From Bifidobacterium breve (GTDB lineage: Bacteria > Actinomycetota > Actinomycetes > S36-B12): 11,286 nucleotides of DNA. The translations under genes were made by a program, and so were the position numbers. The stretch covers positions 1-11,286 of the forward strand of contig CALPZT020000020.1 of NCBI GenBank assembly GCA_943328365.2, given 5' to 3'. Below, piece by piece: positions 1 through 6,286 of the stretch. Numbering within the stretch: the stretch's first letter is position 1; the number at the start of each line of letters is the position of its first letter. A model generated the notes under the pieces. The model saw nothing but the letters and a program-made list of their open reading frames with translations, ran no database searches and was not told the origin of the DNA.

Positions 1-2486
1 CCCTCGTGCGTGGCGAGCTCGGCAACCTTGCCCTCGGCCCGGACGTTGAACCCGATGATGACCGCCTTCGACGCGCTGGCCAAGGTCACGTCGTTCTTCG
101 TGATCGCGCCGACGCCGCGGTGAATGACACGCAGGTTCACCTCCTCGCCGACATCGATCTTCAGCAGCGCATCCTCGAGAGCCTCGACGGAACCGGAGAC
201 GTCGCCCTTGATGATGAGGGTGAGCTCGGCAACCTCGCCCTTCTCTATCGACTCGAGGAAGTCCTCGAGCGATCGCTTCACGCGGTTCTTCGCGAGGAGC
301 GCATTGCGCTCGCGAGCCTGACGCGTCTGGGCGATCTGTCGGGCGATGCGATCCTCGGACACAACGAGGAAGCTGTCGCCAGCACCCGGTACCGAGGTAA
401 GTCCGAGGACCTGGACGGGGAACGACGGGCCGGCGACCTGGACGGGGTTGCCGTCGTCGTCGAGCATTGCCCGAACTCGGCCATAGGCATCGCCCGCGAC
501 GATCGAATCGCCGGCGCGCAGAGTTCCGCGCTGGACGAGAACGGTCGCCACCGGACCGCGGCCACGGTCGAGATGTGCCTCGATCGCGACGCCCTGAGCA
601 TCCTGACTCGGATTGGCACGCAGGTCGAGCGCCGCATCGGCCGTGAGCAGCACGGCATCCAAAAGCTCCTGGATGCCCGTGCCGGCCTTCGCGGAAACGT
701 CGACGAACATGGTGTCGCCGCCGAACTCCTCGGCGACAAGGCCATACTCGGTGAGCTGGGAGCGGACCTTCGTCGGGTCTGCGCCTTCCTTGTCGACCTT
801 GTTCACTGCCACGACGATCGGCACGCCCGCCGCCTGCGCGTGGTTCAGGGCCTCGATTGTCTGGGGCTTCACGCCATCATCGGCGGCCACGACGAGGATC
901 GAGATGTCGGTCACCTGCGCACCGCGGGCGCGCATGGCGGTAAACGCCTCGTGGCCCGGGGTATCGATGAAGGTGATCTTGCGCTCGCCCTCCGCGGTCG
1001 TGGTCGAGACCTGGTAGGCGCCGATGTGCTGCGTGATCCCACCTGCCTCGCCGCCGATGACGTTCGTCTTGCGGATAGCGTCGAGCAGACGGGTCTTTCC
1101 GTGATCGACGTGGCCCATGACCGTCACGACCGGCGGACGGATGACGAGGTCTTCCTCGACGCCTTCGTCCTCGCCGAATTCGAGGTCGTAGGACTCGAGC
1201 AGCTCGCGGTCCTCGTCCTCTGGCGACACCACCTCGATGTTGTAGTTGAGCTCACCACCGAGCAGGCGCAGCGTGTCGTCATCGATCGACTGAGTCGCCG
1301 TCACCATCTCGCCGAGTTCGATGAGCACCTTCACGAGGTCGGCTGGCATGCAGTTCACCTTGTCGGCGAAGTCGGTCAGGCTGGCGCCGCGCGGAAGCCG
1401 CACGGTCTCGCCGGATCCGCGGGTGATGCGCACGCCGCCCATCGACGGAGCCTGCATGTTGTCGAACTCCTGGCGCTTCGCTCGCTTGGACTTGCGACCG
1501 CGCGATGGCCGGCCGCCGGGACGCCCGAACGCTCCGGCCGTCGTCCCACGAGCACCCGGCCCTCCCGGACCTCGGCCCTGGAATCCGCCGGGACCACCGG
1601 GACCACGACCGGGTGCACCAGCACCGGCACCAGCGCCCGGGGCGCCGGCACCGCCCGGACCACCTGGACCTCGACCCTGGAAACCACCCGGACCACGATT
1701 CGGCCCACCTGCGCCACCCGGACCGCCGGCGCCACGGCCCTGGAAGCCGCCGGGGCCACGAGCGGGGCCACCCGTGCCAGTCGGACGAGCCGGGGGCCGA
1801 GGGGGCATTGTTCCGGGATTCGGACGGGGCACACCCGGCACGCTCGGCGCTCCTGGCCGCGCCATGCCGGTGCTGCCACCGAACGGGTTGTTGCCCGGCC
1901 GCGGGGCGGGGGTACGGCCCATGCCGGTGCTGCCACCGAACGGATTGTTGCCGGGCCGGGGTCCGGTGGGTCGCGGAGTACCCGGCGATGGGCGGGGGCC
2001 ACCGGCGATGGCGCCGGGCGTGGGAACTGCCGCCTCTGGCGCGGATGCACCCGCAGCCGGGATCTCAGCAGACGGTGCCTGTGCCGCGGGAGCCAGGGGC
2101 GCTGCGGACACCGGCACCGAGGGGGTCGGTGCAACTGGCCCATCGGCCGAAGGGGCCGGAGACGACGGGACAGCCGACGAAGGTGTCGGAGATGATGGAG
2201 TCGGCCCGGTCGGAGCGGCGATCACCGGCGCTGCTGGGCTGGTGGCGGTTGTCGCTGAGTCCACCTCGACGCCTTCAGCGGGCGCCTTCGCAGTCTTCTT
2301 GGCTGCGGCCTTCTTCACCGGAGCCTCGACGGCGGGCATGGCCTCCCGCAACCTGCGGACGACCGGGGCCTCCACCGTCGACGACGCAGACTTTACGAAC
2401 TCACCGAGTTCTTGAAGCTTTGCAAGGACATCCTTGCTGGACACACCGAGCTCTTTCGCGAGCTCATGGACCCGAACCTTGGACAC
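1..2486 (-). CDS. infB: Translation initiation factor IF-2 (3' end cut off by window edge)
   Basis: IF-2 is the GTPase that places initiator fMet-tRNA on the 30S subunit and promotes 50S joining. The visible 828 codons start at a GTG (2486-2484) with AGGAG a few bases upstream (2491-2495). Residues 1-30 form an IF2_N module (VRVHELAKELGVSSKDVLAK). Residues about 75-345 are a Pro/Gly/Ala/Arg-rich low-complexity linker with repeats. A second IF2_N-like module follows at about 368-410. The GTPase motifs are G1 GHVDHGKT at 458-465, G3 DTPGH at 508-512 and G4 NKVD at 562-565; domains II and III follow. The frame is open through position 1. Actinobacterial IF-2 is about 900 or more residues long, so the last part of the C-terminal fMet-tRNA binding domain is missing only because the window ends. 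It is the last visible gene of the rimP-nusA-ylxR-infB run. Identification is certain; the exact start is very likely. Confidence 0.98.
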   Translation of the reverse strand, partial: MSKVRVHELAKELGVSSKDVLAKLQELGEFVKSASSTVEAPVVRRLREAMPAVEAPVKKAAAKKTAKAPAEGVEVDSATTATSPAAPVIAAPTGPTPSSPTPSSAVPSSPAPSADGPVAPTPSVPVSAAPLAPAAQAPSAEIPAAGASAPEAAVPTPGAIAGGPRPSPGTPRPTGPRPGNNPFGGSTGMGRTPAPRPGNNPFGGSTGMARPGAPSVPGVPRPNPGTMPPRPPARPTGTGGPARGPGGFQGRGAGGPGGAGGPNRGPGGFQGRGPGGPGGAGAPGAGAGAGAPGRGPGGPGGFQGRGPGGPGARGTTAGAFGRPGGRPSRGRKSKRAKRQEFDNMQAPSMGGVRITRGSGETVRLPRGASLTDFADKVNCMPADLVKVLIELGEMVTATQSIDDDTLRLLGGELNYNIEVVSPEDEDRELLESYDLEFGEDEGVEEDLVIRPPVVTVMGHVDHGKTRLLDAIRKTNVIGGEAGGITQHIGAYQVSTTTAEGERKITFIDTPGHEAFTAMRARGAQVTDISILVVAADDGVKPQTIEALNHAQAAGVPIVVAVNKVDKEGADPTKVRSQLTEYGLVAEEFGGDTMFVDVSAKAGTGIQELLDAVLLTADAALDLRANPSQDAQGVAIEAHLDRGRGPVATVLVQRGTLRAGDSIVAGDAYGRVRAMLDDDGNPVQVAGPSFPVQVLGLTSVPGAGDSFLVVSEDRIARQIAQTRQARERNALLAKNRVKRSLEDFLESIEKGEVAELTLIIKGDVSGSVEALEDALLKIDVGEEVNLRVIHRGVGAITKNDVTLASASKAVIIGFNVRAEGKVAELATHE
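1573..1753 (-). repeat. Three GPGGFQGRG-type repeats in infB linker
   Basis: Three closely similar 20-bp blocks at about 1573-1592, 1673-1692 and 1734-1753 each encode a PGGFQGR unit flanked by Gly/Pro/Ala runs. They form the RGG-like part of the IF-2 linker, just before a basic stretch (GRKSKRAKRQ). Gly-rich linkers with Arg are usual in actinobacterial IF-2; the precise repeat number is likely to vary between strains (inference). Confidence 0.75.
1862..1962 (-). repeat. 57-bp tandem duplication inside infB linker
   Basis: Two copies of a segment of about 43 bp (1862-1905 and 1919-1962, period 57 bp) differ at only about three positions. Each encodes PRPGNNPFGGSTGM in the IF-2 linker. The period is a multiple of three, so the reading frame is kept. 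This looks like a slippage or recombination duplication of one linker unit. Confidence 0.85.
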
Positions 2487-2501
2487 GACTCTCCTGTCTT
2501 T

Positions 2502-2524
2502 GGCCCGGGCTTGCCACCCGGGCC
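2502..2524 (-). promoter_or_regulatory. Strong GC hairpin just upstream of infB ribosome binding site
   Basis: GGCCCGGG (2502-2509) and CCCGGGCC (2517-2524) form a perfect 8-bp stem with a 7-nt loop. In the mRNA the stem ends about 6 nt before the AGGAG of infB. No U-run follows on either strand, so it does not read as a classical intrinsic terminator. It could be an attenuator, an RNA-processing site, or a spacer that keeps the ribosome binding site single-stranded. The structure is seen; the role is inferred. Confidence 0.6.
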
Positions 2525-2639
2525 CTTAGTGCGAACGACGCATGATCATTTCCGCGCGTTCATCGGGTGTTGGTCCTCATCAAGGGCTCCCGACCTATGG
2601 ATGGATGAACTGCGAGCGTCCGCCCGCGTCCAATGCGCC

Positions 2640-2645
2640 ACTATA
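2640..2645 (-). promoter_or_regulatory. Candidate -10 element (TATAGT) for an internal infB promoter
   Basis: TATAGT lies on the minus strand across the ylxR stop codon and matches the sigma-70 family -10 consensus at five of six positions, which stands out in this GC-rich sequence. No convincing -35 is seen 16-18 bp upstream. If active it would start a leader of roughly 145 nt before the infB GTG, containing the 2502-2524 hairpin. Confidence 0.3.
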
Positions 2646-2928
2646 CCTGTGCTTTGAGGAACTCCTGCACCGCCGACGTCTCCGCACGAGCCGGGTACCG
2701 CAGCGCCCGAGACCAGGCACGCCGGCGAGTCGCCAACTCCTCGCACACCGCCGTTGGGTGGATCCACGCGCCGCGACCCGGCAATCGGCGCCGGGGATCG
2801 GGGATGATCCGCCCCTCCACCAGCACGACTCTGAGCAGGCTCGGCACCCCATCCCGCTCACGGCACCCGATACAGGTGCGCACCGGGCCACCGACAGGGC
2901 TCACGACGTGACGGTCATTTCGAATCAC
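2641..2928 (-). CDS. ylxR: YlxR family RNA-binding protein (DUF448)
   Basis: A 95-residue basic protein of the YlxR/DUF448 family, which sits between nusA and infB in many bacteria. The family signature RTCIGCRER is at residues 16-24, followed by a short beta-rich region and GRGAWIHP, equivalent to the usual GRGAYVC/H motif. The chosen GTG (2928-2926) overlaps the nusA stop as GTGA, implying translational coupling. In-frame GTGs at 2904 and 2883 would give shorter proteins that begin near the signature and are less likely. YlxR from streptococci has been shown structurally to carry a putative RNA-binding surface, and the Bacillus protein has recently been tied to RNase P; whether that holds here is unknown. 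Family assignment is strong; the start is probable. Confidence 0.9.
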   Translation of the reverse strand: MIRNDRHVVSPVGGPVRTCIGCRERDGVPSLLRVVLVEGRIIPDPRRRLPGRGAWIHPTAVCEELATRRRAWSRALRYPARAETSAVQEFLKAQV

Positions 2929-3905
2929 GGCTCGCCGGCATTGGCCGCGTCCGAACGGATGTCGATGCGCCACCCGGTCATCCGTGCGGCGAGCCGGGCG
3001 TTTTGCCCCTCGCGGCCGATGGCGAGCGACAACTGATAATCCGGGACGATGACCCGCGCTGCACGCGCGACCGGATCGACGATCATCACCTGGGAGACCC
3101 GGGCAGGCGACAGGGCGTGGGCGATCATCTCGGCAGGATCATCGCTGTAGTCGACGATGTCGATCTTCTCGCCGGAGAGCTCCGACATGACCTGGCGAAC
3201 GCGCTGGCCCATGGGCCCGATGCAGGCGCCCTTGGCATTCACGCCCGGCACCGTGGACTGCACTGCGATCTTCGTGCGATGGCCCGCCTCGCGCGCGATC
3301 GCATTGATCGTGACGGTGCCGTCGGCGATCTCTGGTACCTCGAGGGCGAACAGCTGCTTGACGAGGTTTGGGTGGGTGCGTGACACGGTGATCTGCGGAC
3401 CCTTGAAACCCTTCTTGACGGCGGTGACGATGCACTTGAGCCGAGTGCCGTGGACATACGACTCACCGGGCACCTGCTCCTCCGGCGGGAGGTTCGCCTC
3501 GATCTTGCCGATATCGACCCGGATCATTCGTGGGTTCGTCCCCTGCTGGACGACCCCGGAGACCAGATCGCCTTCCCGCCCGGTGAACTCCACGAGCGTG
3601 ACATCGCCCTCGGCCTCGCGAAGTCGATTGAGGAGCACCTGCTTGGCAGTCGTCGCGGCGATGCGCCCGAAGCCGGTGGGCGTGTCGTCGTATTCGCGAA
3701 CGGTGACGCCCTCCTCATCGACCTCGGTTGCGTAGACGACGACGTGGCCCGTCTTGCGATCGAGCTCGACCCGGGCGCGCTCGGCCGCTGACGCGGTGCT
3801 GCGGTATGCCACGAGCAATGCCTGCTCAATGCTCTCCACGACGAGATCGAGGGACAGCCCCTTCTCTCGAACGAGCCCCTTGAGTGCGCTGACGTCGATG
3901 TCCAT
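2925..3905 (-). CDS. nusA: Transcription termination/antitermination factor NusA
   Basis: NusA binds RNA polymerase and nascent RNA and tunes pausing, termination and rRNA antitermination. The 326 residues show the N-terminal polymerase-binding domain (about 1-105), an S1 domain (about 110-175), KH1 with GPMGQRVRQV and KH2 with GREGQNARLAARMTGWRIDI near 297-316. The linker REAGHRTKIAV is typical. There are no C-terminal acidic repeats, as expected for the short actinobacterial form. The ATG at 3905 has AGGAG (3912-3916) partly overlapping the rimP stop codon, 9 nt downstream of rimP, so the two are probably coupled. Its own stop overlaps the ylxR start. Identification and start are secure. 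Confidence 0.98.
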   Translation of the reverse strand: MDIDVSALKGLVREKGLSLDLVVESIEQALLVAYRSTASAAERARVELDRKTGHVVVYATEVDEEGVTVREYDDTPTGFGRIAATTAKQVLLNRLREAEGDVTLVEFTGREGDLVSGVVQQGTNPRMIRVDIGKIEANLPPEEQVPGESYVHGTRLKCIVTAVKKGFKGPQITVSRTHPNLVKQLFALEVPEIADGTVTINAIAREAGHRTKIAVQSTVPGVNAKGACIGPMGQRVRQVMSELSGEKIDIVDYSDDPAEMIAHALSPARVSQVMIVDPVARAARVIVPDYQLSLAIGREGQNARLAARMTGWRIDIRSDAANAGEP

Positions 3906-3914
3906 GCTCGTCTC

Positions 3915-4496
3915 CTATTCGTTGTCCGCGGCGTTGGCCCCGAGAGCCACGTCATCGTCGGCATGAGCTTCGAGAGCCACGTCATCGTCGGCGAACTCGT
4001 CATCCAGGCTCTCGACTTCGGCAGGCGTCGCGCCCTGCCTCGTGAACTCAAGTTGGACGATCCCGCGCCGGAGCTCGCCCAGTGGAATGGCACGCGCCTG
4101 ACCATCGTCCATGACGACCTCAACGATCCCGTCGTGCGCCCCGACGATGCGACCGGTGATCACCGAGTCGTCGGCGCAGGTAGCCTCGACGAGCCTTCCC
4201 GTCGCCCGCCGCCAGTGCTTCTCCTCGGTGAGCGGCCGGTCGGTGCCCGGTGACGACACTTCGAGCACGTATGTCCCGGCAAACTGCTCCGCGAGCGGCT
4301 CGGCGTCGAGGAGTTCGGCGATACGCCGGCTGAGTTCGGCGATGTGATCAAGGTCGATGCCTCCGTCGCGGTCGACGATGACACGAACGACCTCTCGACG
4401 GCCGGCCGATTGAATCTGCAGCGCCTCGAGGTCGACGCCGACCTCATTCAGGGCATCAGCAAGCGCTGCGCGGATGATCTCCACGGACGCGGCCAT
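3915..4496 (-). CDS. rimP: Ribosome maturation factor RimP
   Basis: RimP assists assembly of the 30S subunit. The protein has 193 residues, somewhat longer than the usual 150-180. The N-terminal alpha/beta domain has VRVIVDRDGGIDLDHIAELS and the family signature LEVSSPGTDRPL at about 78-89; a C-terminal SH3-like domain runs to about residue 155. The extra length is an acidic Asp/Ala tail with a 10-residue duplicated unit (DDDVALEAHA / DDDVALGANA). The ATG at 4496 is preceded by GAGGAGG with good spacing. It is the first gene of the rimP-nusA-ylxR-infB operon and is divergent from the Tat lipoprotein gene. Identification is certain; the tail is an unusual but intact in-frame addition. Confidence 0.97.
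   Translation of the reverse strand: MAASVEIIRAALADALNEVGVDLEALQIQSAGRREVVRVIVDRDGGIDLDHIAELSRRIAELLDAEPLAEQFAGTYVLEVSSPGTDRPLTEEKHWRRATGRLVEATCADDSVITGRIVGAHDGIVEVVMDDGQARAIPLGELRRGIVQLEFTRQGATPAEVESLDDEFADDDVALEAHADDDVALGANAADNE
3941..3992 (-). repeat. Perfect 22-bp direct repeat, 30-bp period, in rimP tail
   Basis: The same 22 bases occur at 3941-3962 and 3971-3992 (period 30 bp, 10 codons) and encode the duplicated ADDDVAL unit of the RimP C-terminus. Identity at the nucleotide level, including third codon positions, points to a recent duplication or to gene conversion. Confidence 0.9.
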
Positions 4497-4555
4497 GGGG
4501 CCTCCTCAGCCGATTCTGTTGTTCGGATTCGCTTATGCAGAGCGGTTGTCGTCCT

Positions 4556-4577
4556 TTCGGACACACCGAAGAGTCTA
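4556..4577 (-). promoter_or_regulatory. Candidate rimP operon promoter with adjacent palindrome
   Basis: TAGACT on the minus strand (4577-4572) resembles an actinobacterial -10 hexamer and would place the start of transcription near 4565, about 70 nt upstream of the rimP ATG. Overlapping the predicted start is the interrupted palindrome TTCGG-ACACA-CCGAA (4556-4570), which could be a hairpin at the 5' end of the mRNA or a protein-binding site. No clear -35 is visible. This 116-bp region (4497-4612) must also hold the promoter of the divergent plus-strand gene, for which I see no convincing element. Confidence 0.35.
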
Positions 4578-4612
4578 CCTGCGTTCGATGCGGATGGACC
4601 CCATGCCATTGT

Positions 4613-5086
4613 GTGCACGTGGGAGTCGACCAGGCCATCAGCCGACGCGCTGTCCTCATTGGCGCAACCGGCATCGCGGGAGCCGGAATCCTCAGTGCCT
4701 GCACCACTGGCGCCGAGCCATCGACTGCGGCAGCAGACCCCGTCAGCGCGGAGGTGGCTGGGGCAGAGCAGAGCCTGATCGCGCAATATCAGGCTTTCAT
4801 CACGGCCTTTCCGGAGCTGAGCGCAGATCTCACCCCGCTGCTCGAACAGCACGCCGACCACGCAAATGCGATCGGGGTCAAGGCCACTGCGACCTCGGCA
4901 CCCGTTGCTGCCGCCGACGCACGCACCGCTATCGCCGTGCTCGCCGATGCCGAGCGCGCGGCCGCGAAGGCCAGGCGTGCCTCATGCGTCGCGGCAACGG
5001 ACCAAGGGCTCGCGAGGCTCGTTGCACTCATCGCCGCATCAGAGGCATCGCACGCCCCCGCACTCACCCGATTGCTCGCGACATGA
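4613..5086 (+). CDS. Tat-exported lipoprotein, ferritin-like helical protein
   Basis: With a GTG start at 4613 the product has 157 residues. The N-terminus carries a twin-arginine signal (SRRAVLIG, R11-R12), a hydrophobic Gly/Ala stretch and a lipobox LSAC with Cys30, so it should be folded before export and then anchored to the outer face of the membrane by a lipid. The mature part is Ala-rich and helical, with E/H clusters LLEQHADH and ASEASHAPAL; the latter contains an ExxH motif as in diiron ferritin-like bundles. In position it equals M. tuberculosis Rv2843 as I recall. It overlaps the next gene by ATGA. An in-frame ATG at 4535 would add 26 Cys-rich residues ahead of the Tat signal and run into the rimP promoter, so it was not chosen; GTG 4619 is also possible. 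Substrate and function are unknown. Confidence 0.75.
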   Translation: MHVGVDQAISRRAVLIGATGIAGAGILSACTTGAEPSTAAADPVSAEVAGAEQSLIAQYQAFITAFPELSADLTPLLEQHADHANAIGVKATATSAPVAAADARTAIAVLADAERAAAKARRASCVAATDQGLARLVALIAASEASHAPALTRLLAT

Positions 5087-5472
5087 CCACCTCCGCGATC
5101 GAAGCTGCGATCTCCGGCGAGGATGCCTGCATCTACGCCTACGGCGTGATCGGGTCGCAGGTCAGGGGCGCCGCGAAGCCGCGCGCGCGCAAGGCACTCG
5201 CGGAGCACCGGGCCTGGCGTGATCGATTGCAGGCGCAGAGCACGGGCATCGTCGCCGCGAGCATTGCCTATGACTTCCCGTTCCCCGTCGAGGATTCAGT
5301 GTCAGCCAAGCAACTGGCGGTGCTCGTCGAGAACCGCATGGTCGGCCTCTACGCCGACCTCGCAGCGTCCGTTGCGGGCCAGGCCCGCGAGGACGCGGTC
5401 ACCGCGGCGATGGAATGCGCAACACGGGCGATCGCATGGGGCGGTCTGCCTCAGGCATTTCCTCAGGGCTGA
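5083..5472 (+). CDS. DUF4439 ferritin-like domain protein
   Basis: A 129-residue, mostly helical protein without a signal peptide. It fits the DUF4439 family, a ferritin-like four-helix domain common in Actinobacteria, through EDACIYAYGVIGS (residues 13-25), KALAEHRAWRDRL (38-50) and a later helix VLVENRMVGLYADL. Full ExxH metal motifs are not evident: the last helix has MECAT where His would be expected, so metal binding is doubtful. Its ATG overlaps the stop of the preceding lipoprotein gene (ATGA at 5083-5086), indicating coupled synthesis and perhaps interaction. In M. tuberculosis the equivalent locus is Rv2844, from memory. It converges on the TSUP gene with a 28-bp gap. The family call is likely; the role is unknown. 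Confidence 0.8.
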   Translation: MTTSAIEAAISGEDACIYAYGVIGSQVRGAAKPRARKALAEHRAWRDRLQAQSTGIVAASIAYDFPFPVEDSVSAKQLAVLVENRMVGLYADLAASVAGQAREDAVTAAMECATRAIAWGGLPQAFPQG

Positions 5473-5500
5473 TCATCCGCAGGCTCGACCATGCACCGGT

Positions 5501-6286
5501 TCAGGAGCCGGCGAGCACATCCCACGCGAGCCGCAGGATGAGCAGGGCGACGACAACAAGGAACACCCGCCTCACGAATTCACTGCCCTTGGCGATGGCA
5601 GTCCGGGCACCGATGACCGCACCGACGAGGTTGCATGCGCCCATGAGCAGGCCGAGGAGCCAGAGCACTGAGCCGGTGAATCCGAAGATGATGAGTGCGG
5701 CGATGTTCGTGCCGACATTGACGATCTTCGCCGTGGCAGAGGCCTTGAGGAATGAAAGGCCCAGGCCGGCCACGAGCACGATGAGGAGGAAGGAGCCGGT
5801 GCCCGGCCCGATCAGGCCGTCGTAGAAGCCGATTCCGAGACCGGCGATGACCGCGACCCCGTAGTGCCGGCGCTGCCCCTCCCATCTGAGCTGCTCGACC
5901 GTGCCCATCGCCGGCTTGAGCCAGGTCCACAGCCACACTCCGATGAGCATGACGAGGATGATCGGCCGGAACGATGCGGCCGGGATGTGGCTGGCGAGCA
6001 GGGCACCGAGACCCGCTCCGATGAAGGCCGCCACCGCCATCGGGAGCGCCGTGCGCAGGTCGATTCGGGTGTTGCGCAGGTAGGTCGCGGCAGCCGCGCT
6101 CGTCCCGATGATGCTCGACAGCTTGTTCGTGCCGAGGGCATCGGCCGGAGATCCGTTCGGCATCGCGATGAGAAGCGACGGAAGTTGGATAAGCCCGCCA
6201 CCGCCCGTGACCGCATCGACCCAGCCTGCCGCTCCCGCTGCGATGCACAGGAGCACGATCGTGCCGAGGTCGAGCGATTCGATCAT
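5501..6286 (-). CDS. TSUP (TauE/SafE) family membrane transporter
   Basis: A 261-residue integral membrane protein with about seven or eight hydrophobic segments and the internal two-fold pattern of the TauE/SafE (TSUP) family. The first half has AGWVDAVTGGGGLIQLPSLL (20-39) and LGTNKLSS (51-58); the second half has GIGFYDGLIGPGTGSFLLI (151-169) and SATAKIVNVGTNIAAL (183-198). TSUP proteins are proposed to move sulfite, sulfoacetate, taurine-related or other small organic sulfur anions; the substrate cannot be read here. The ATG overlaps the stop of the HAD gene (ATGA at 6283-6286), so it is translated from the ispG-proS transcript. Neither neighbouring gene concerns sulfur, so the context does not support a sulfite role. 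Confidence 0.92.
   Translation of the reverse strand: MIESLDLGTIVLLCIAAGAAGWVDAVTGGGGLIQLPSLLIAMPNGSPADALGTNKLSSIIGTSAAAATYLRNTRIDLRTALPMAVAAFIGAGLGALLASHIPAASFRPIILVMLIGVWLWTWLKPAMGTVEQLRWEGQRRHYGVAVIAGLGIGFYDGLIGPGTGSFLLIVLVAGLGLSFLKASATAKIVNVGTNIAALIIFGFTGSVLWLLGLLMGACNLVGAVIGARTAIAKGSEFVRRVFLVVVALLILRLAWDVLAGS

Noticed and set aside
6..2195. Very long open frame on the plus strand opposite infB
   Set aside because: It is antisense to the clear IF-2 frame and arises from GC-rich codon bias; its product is low complexity with no recognisable domain.
4535..4612. Upstream ATG extension of the Tat lipoprotein
   Set aside because: It would put 26 Cys-containing residues before the Tat signal and overlap the likely rimP promoter; the GTG at 4613 or 4619 gives a proper signal peptide.
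4974..5082. Upstream extension of the DUF4439 gene through the open frame that continues from 4474
   Set aside because: The frame is open but overlaps the lipoprotein coding region and gives Arg-rich non-homologous sequence; the ATG at 5083 with ATGA coupling is the sensible start.
5496..5511. Possible terminator hairpin between the DUF4439 gene and TSUP
   Set aside because: The stem is only six pairs with one wobble, it overlaps the TSUP stop codon, and no T-run follows on either strand.
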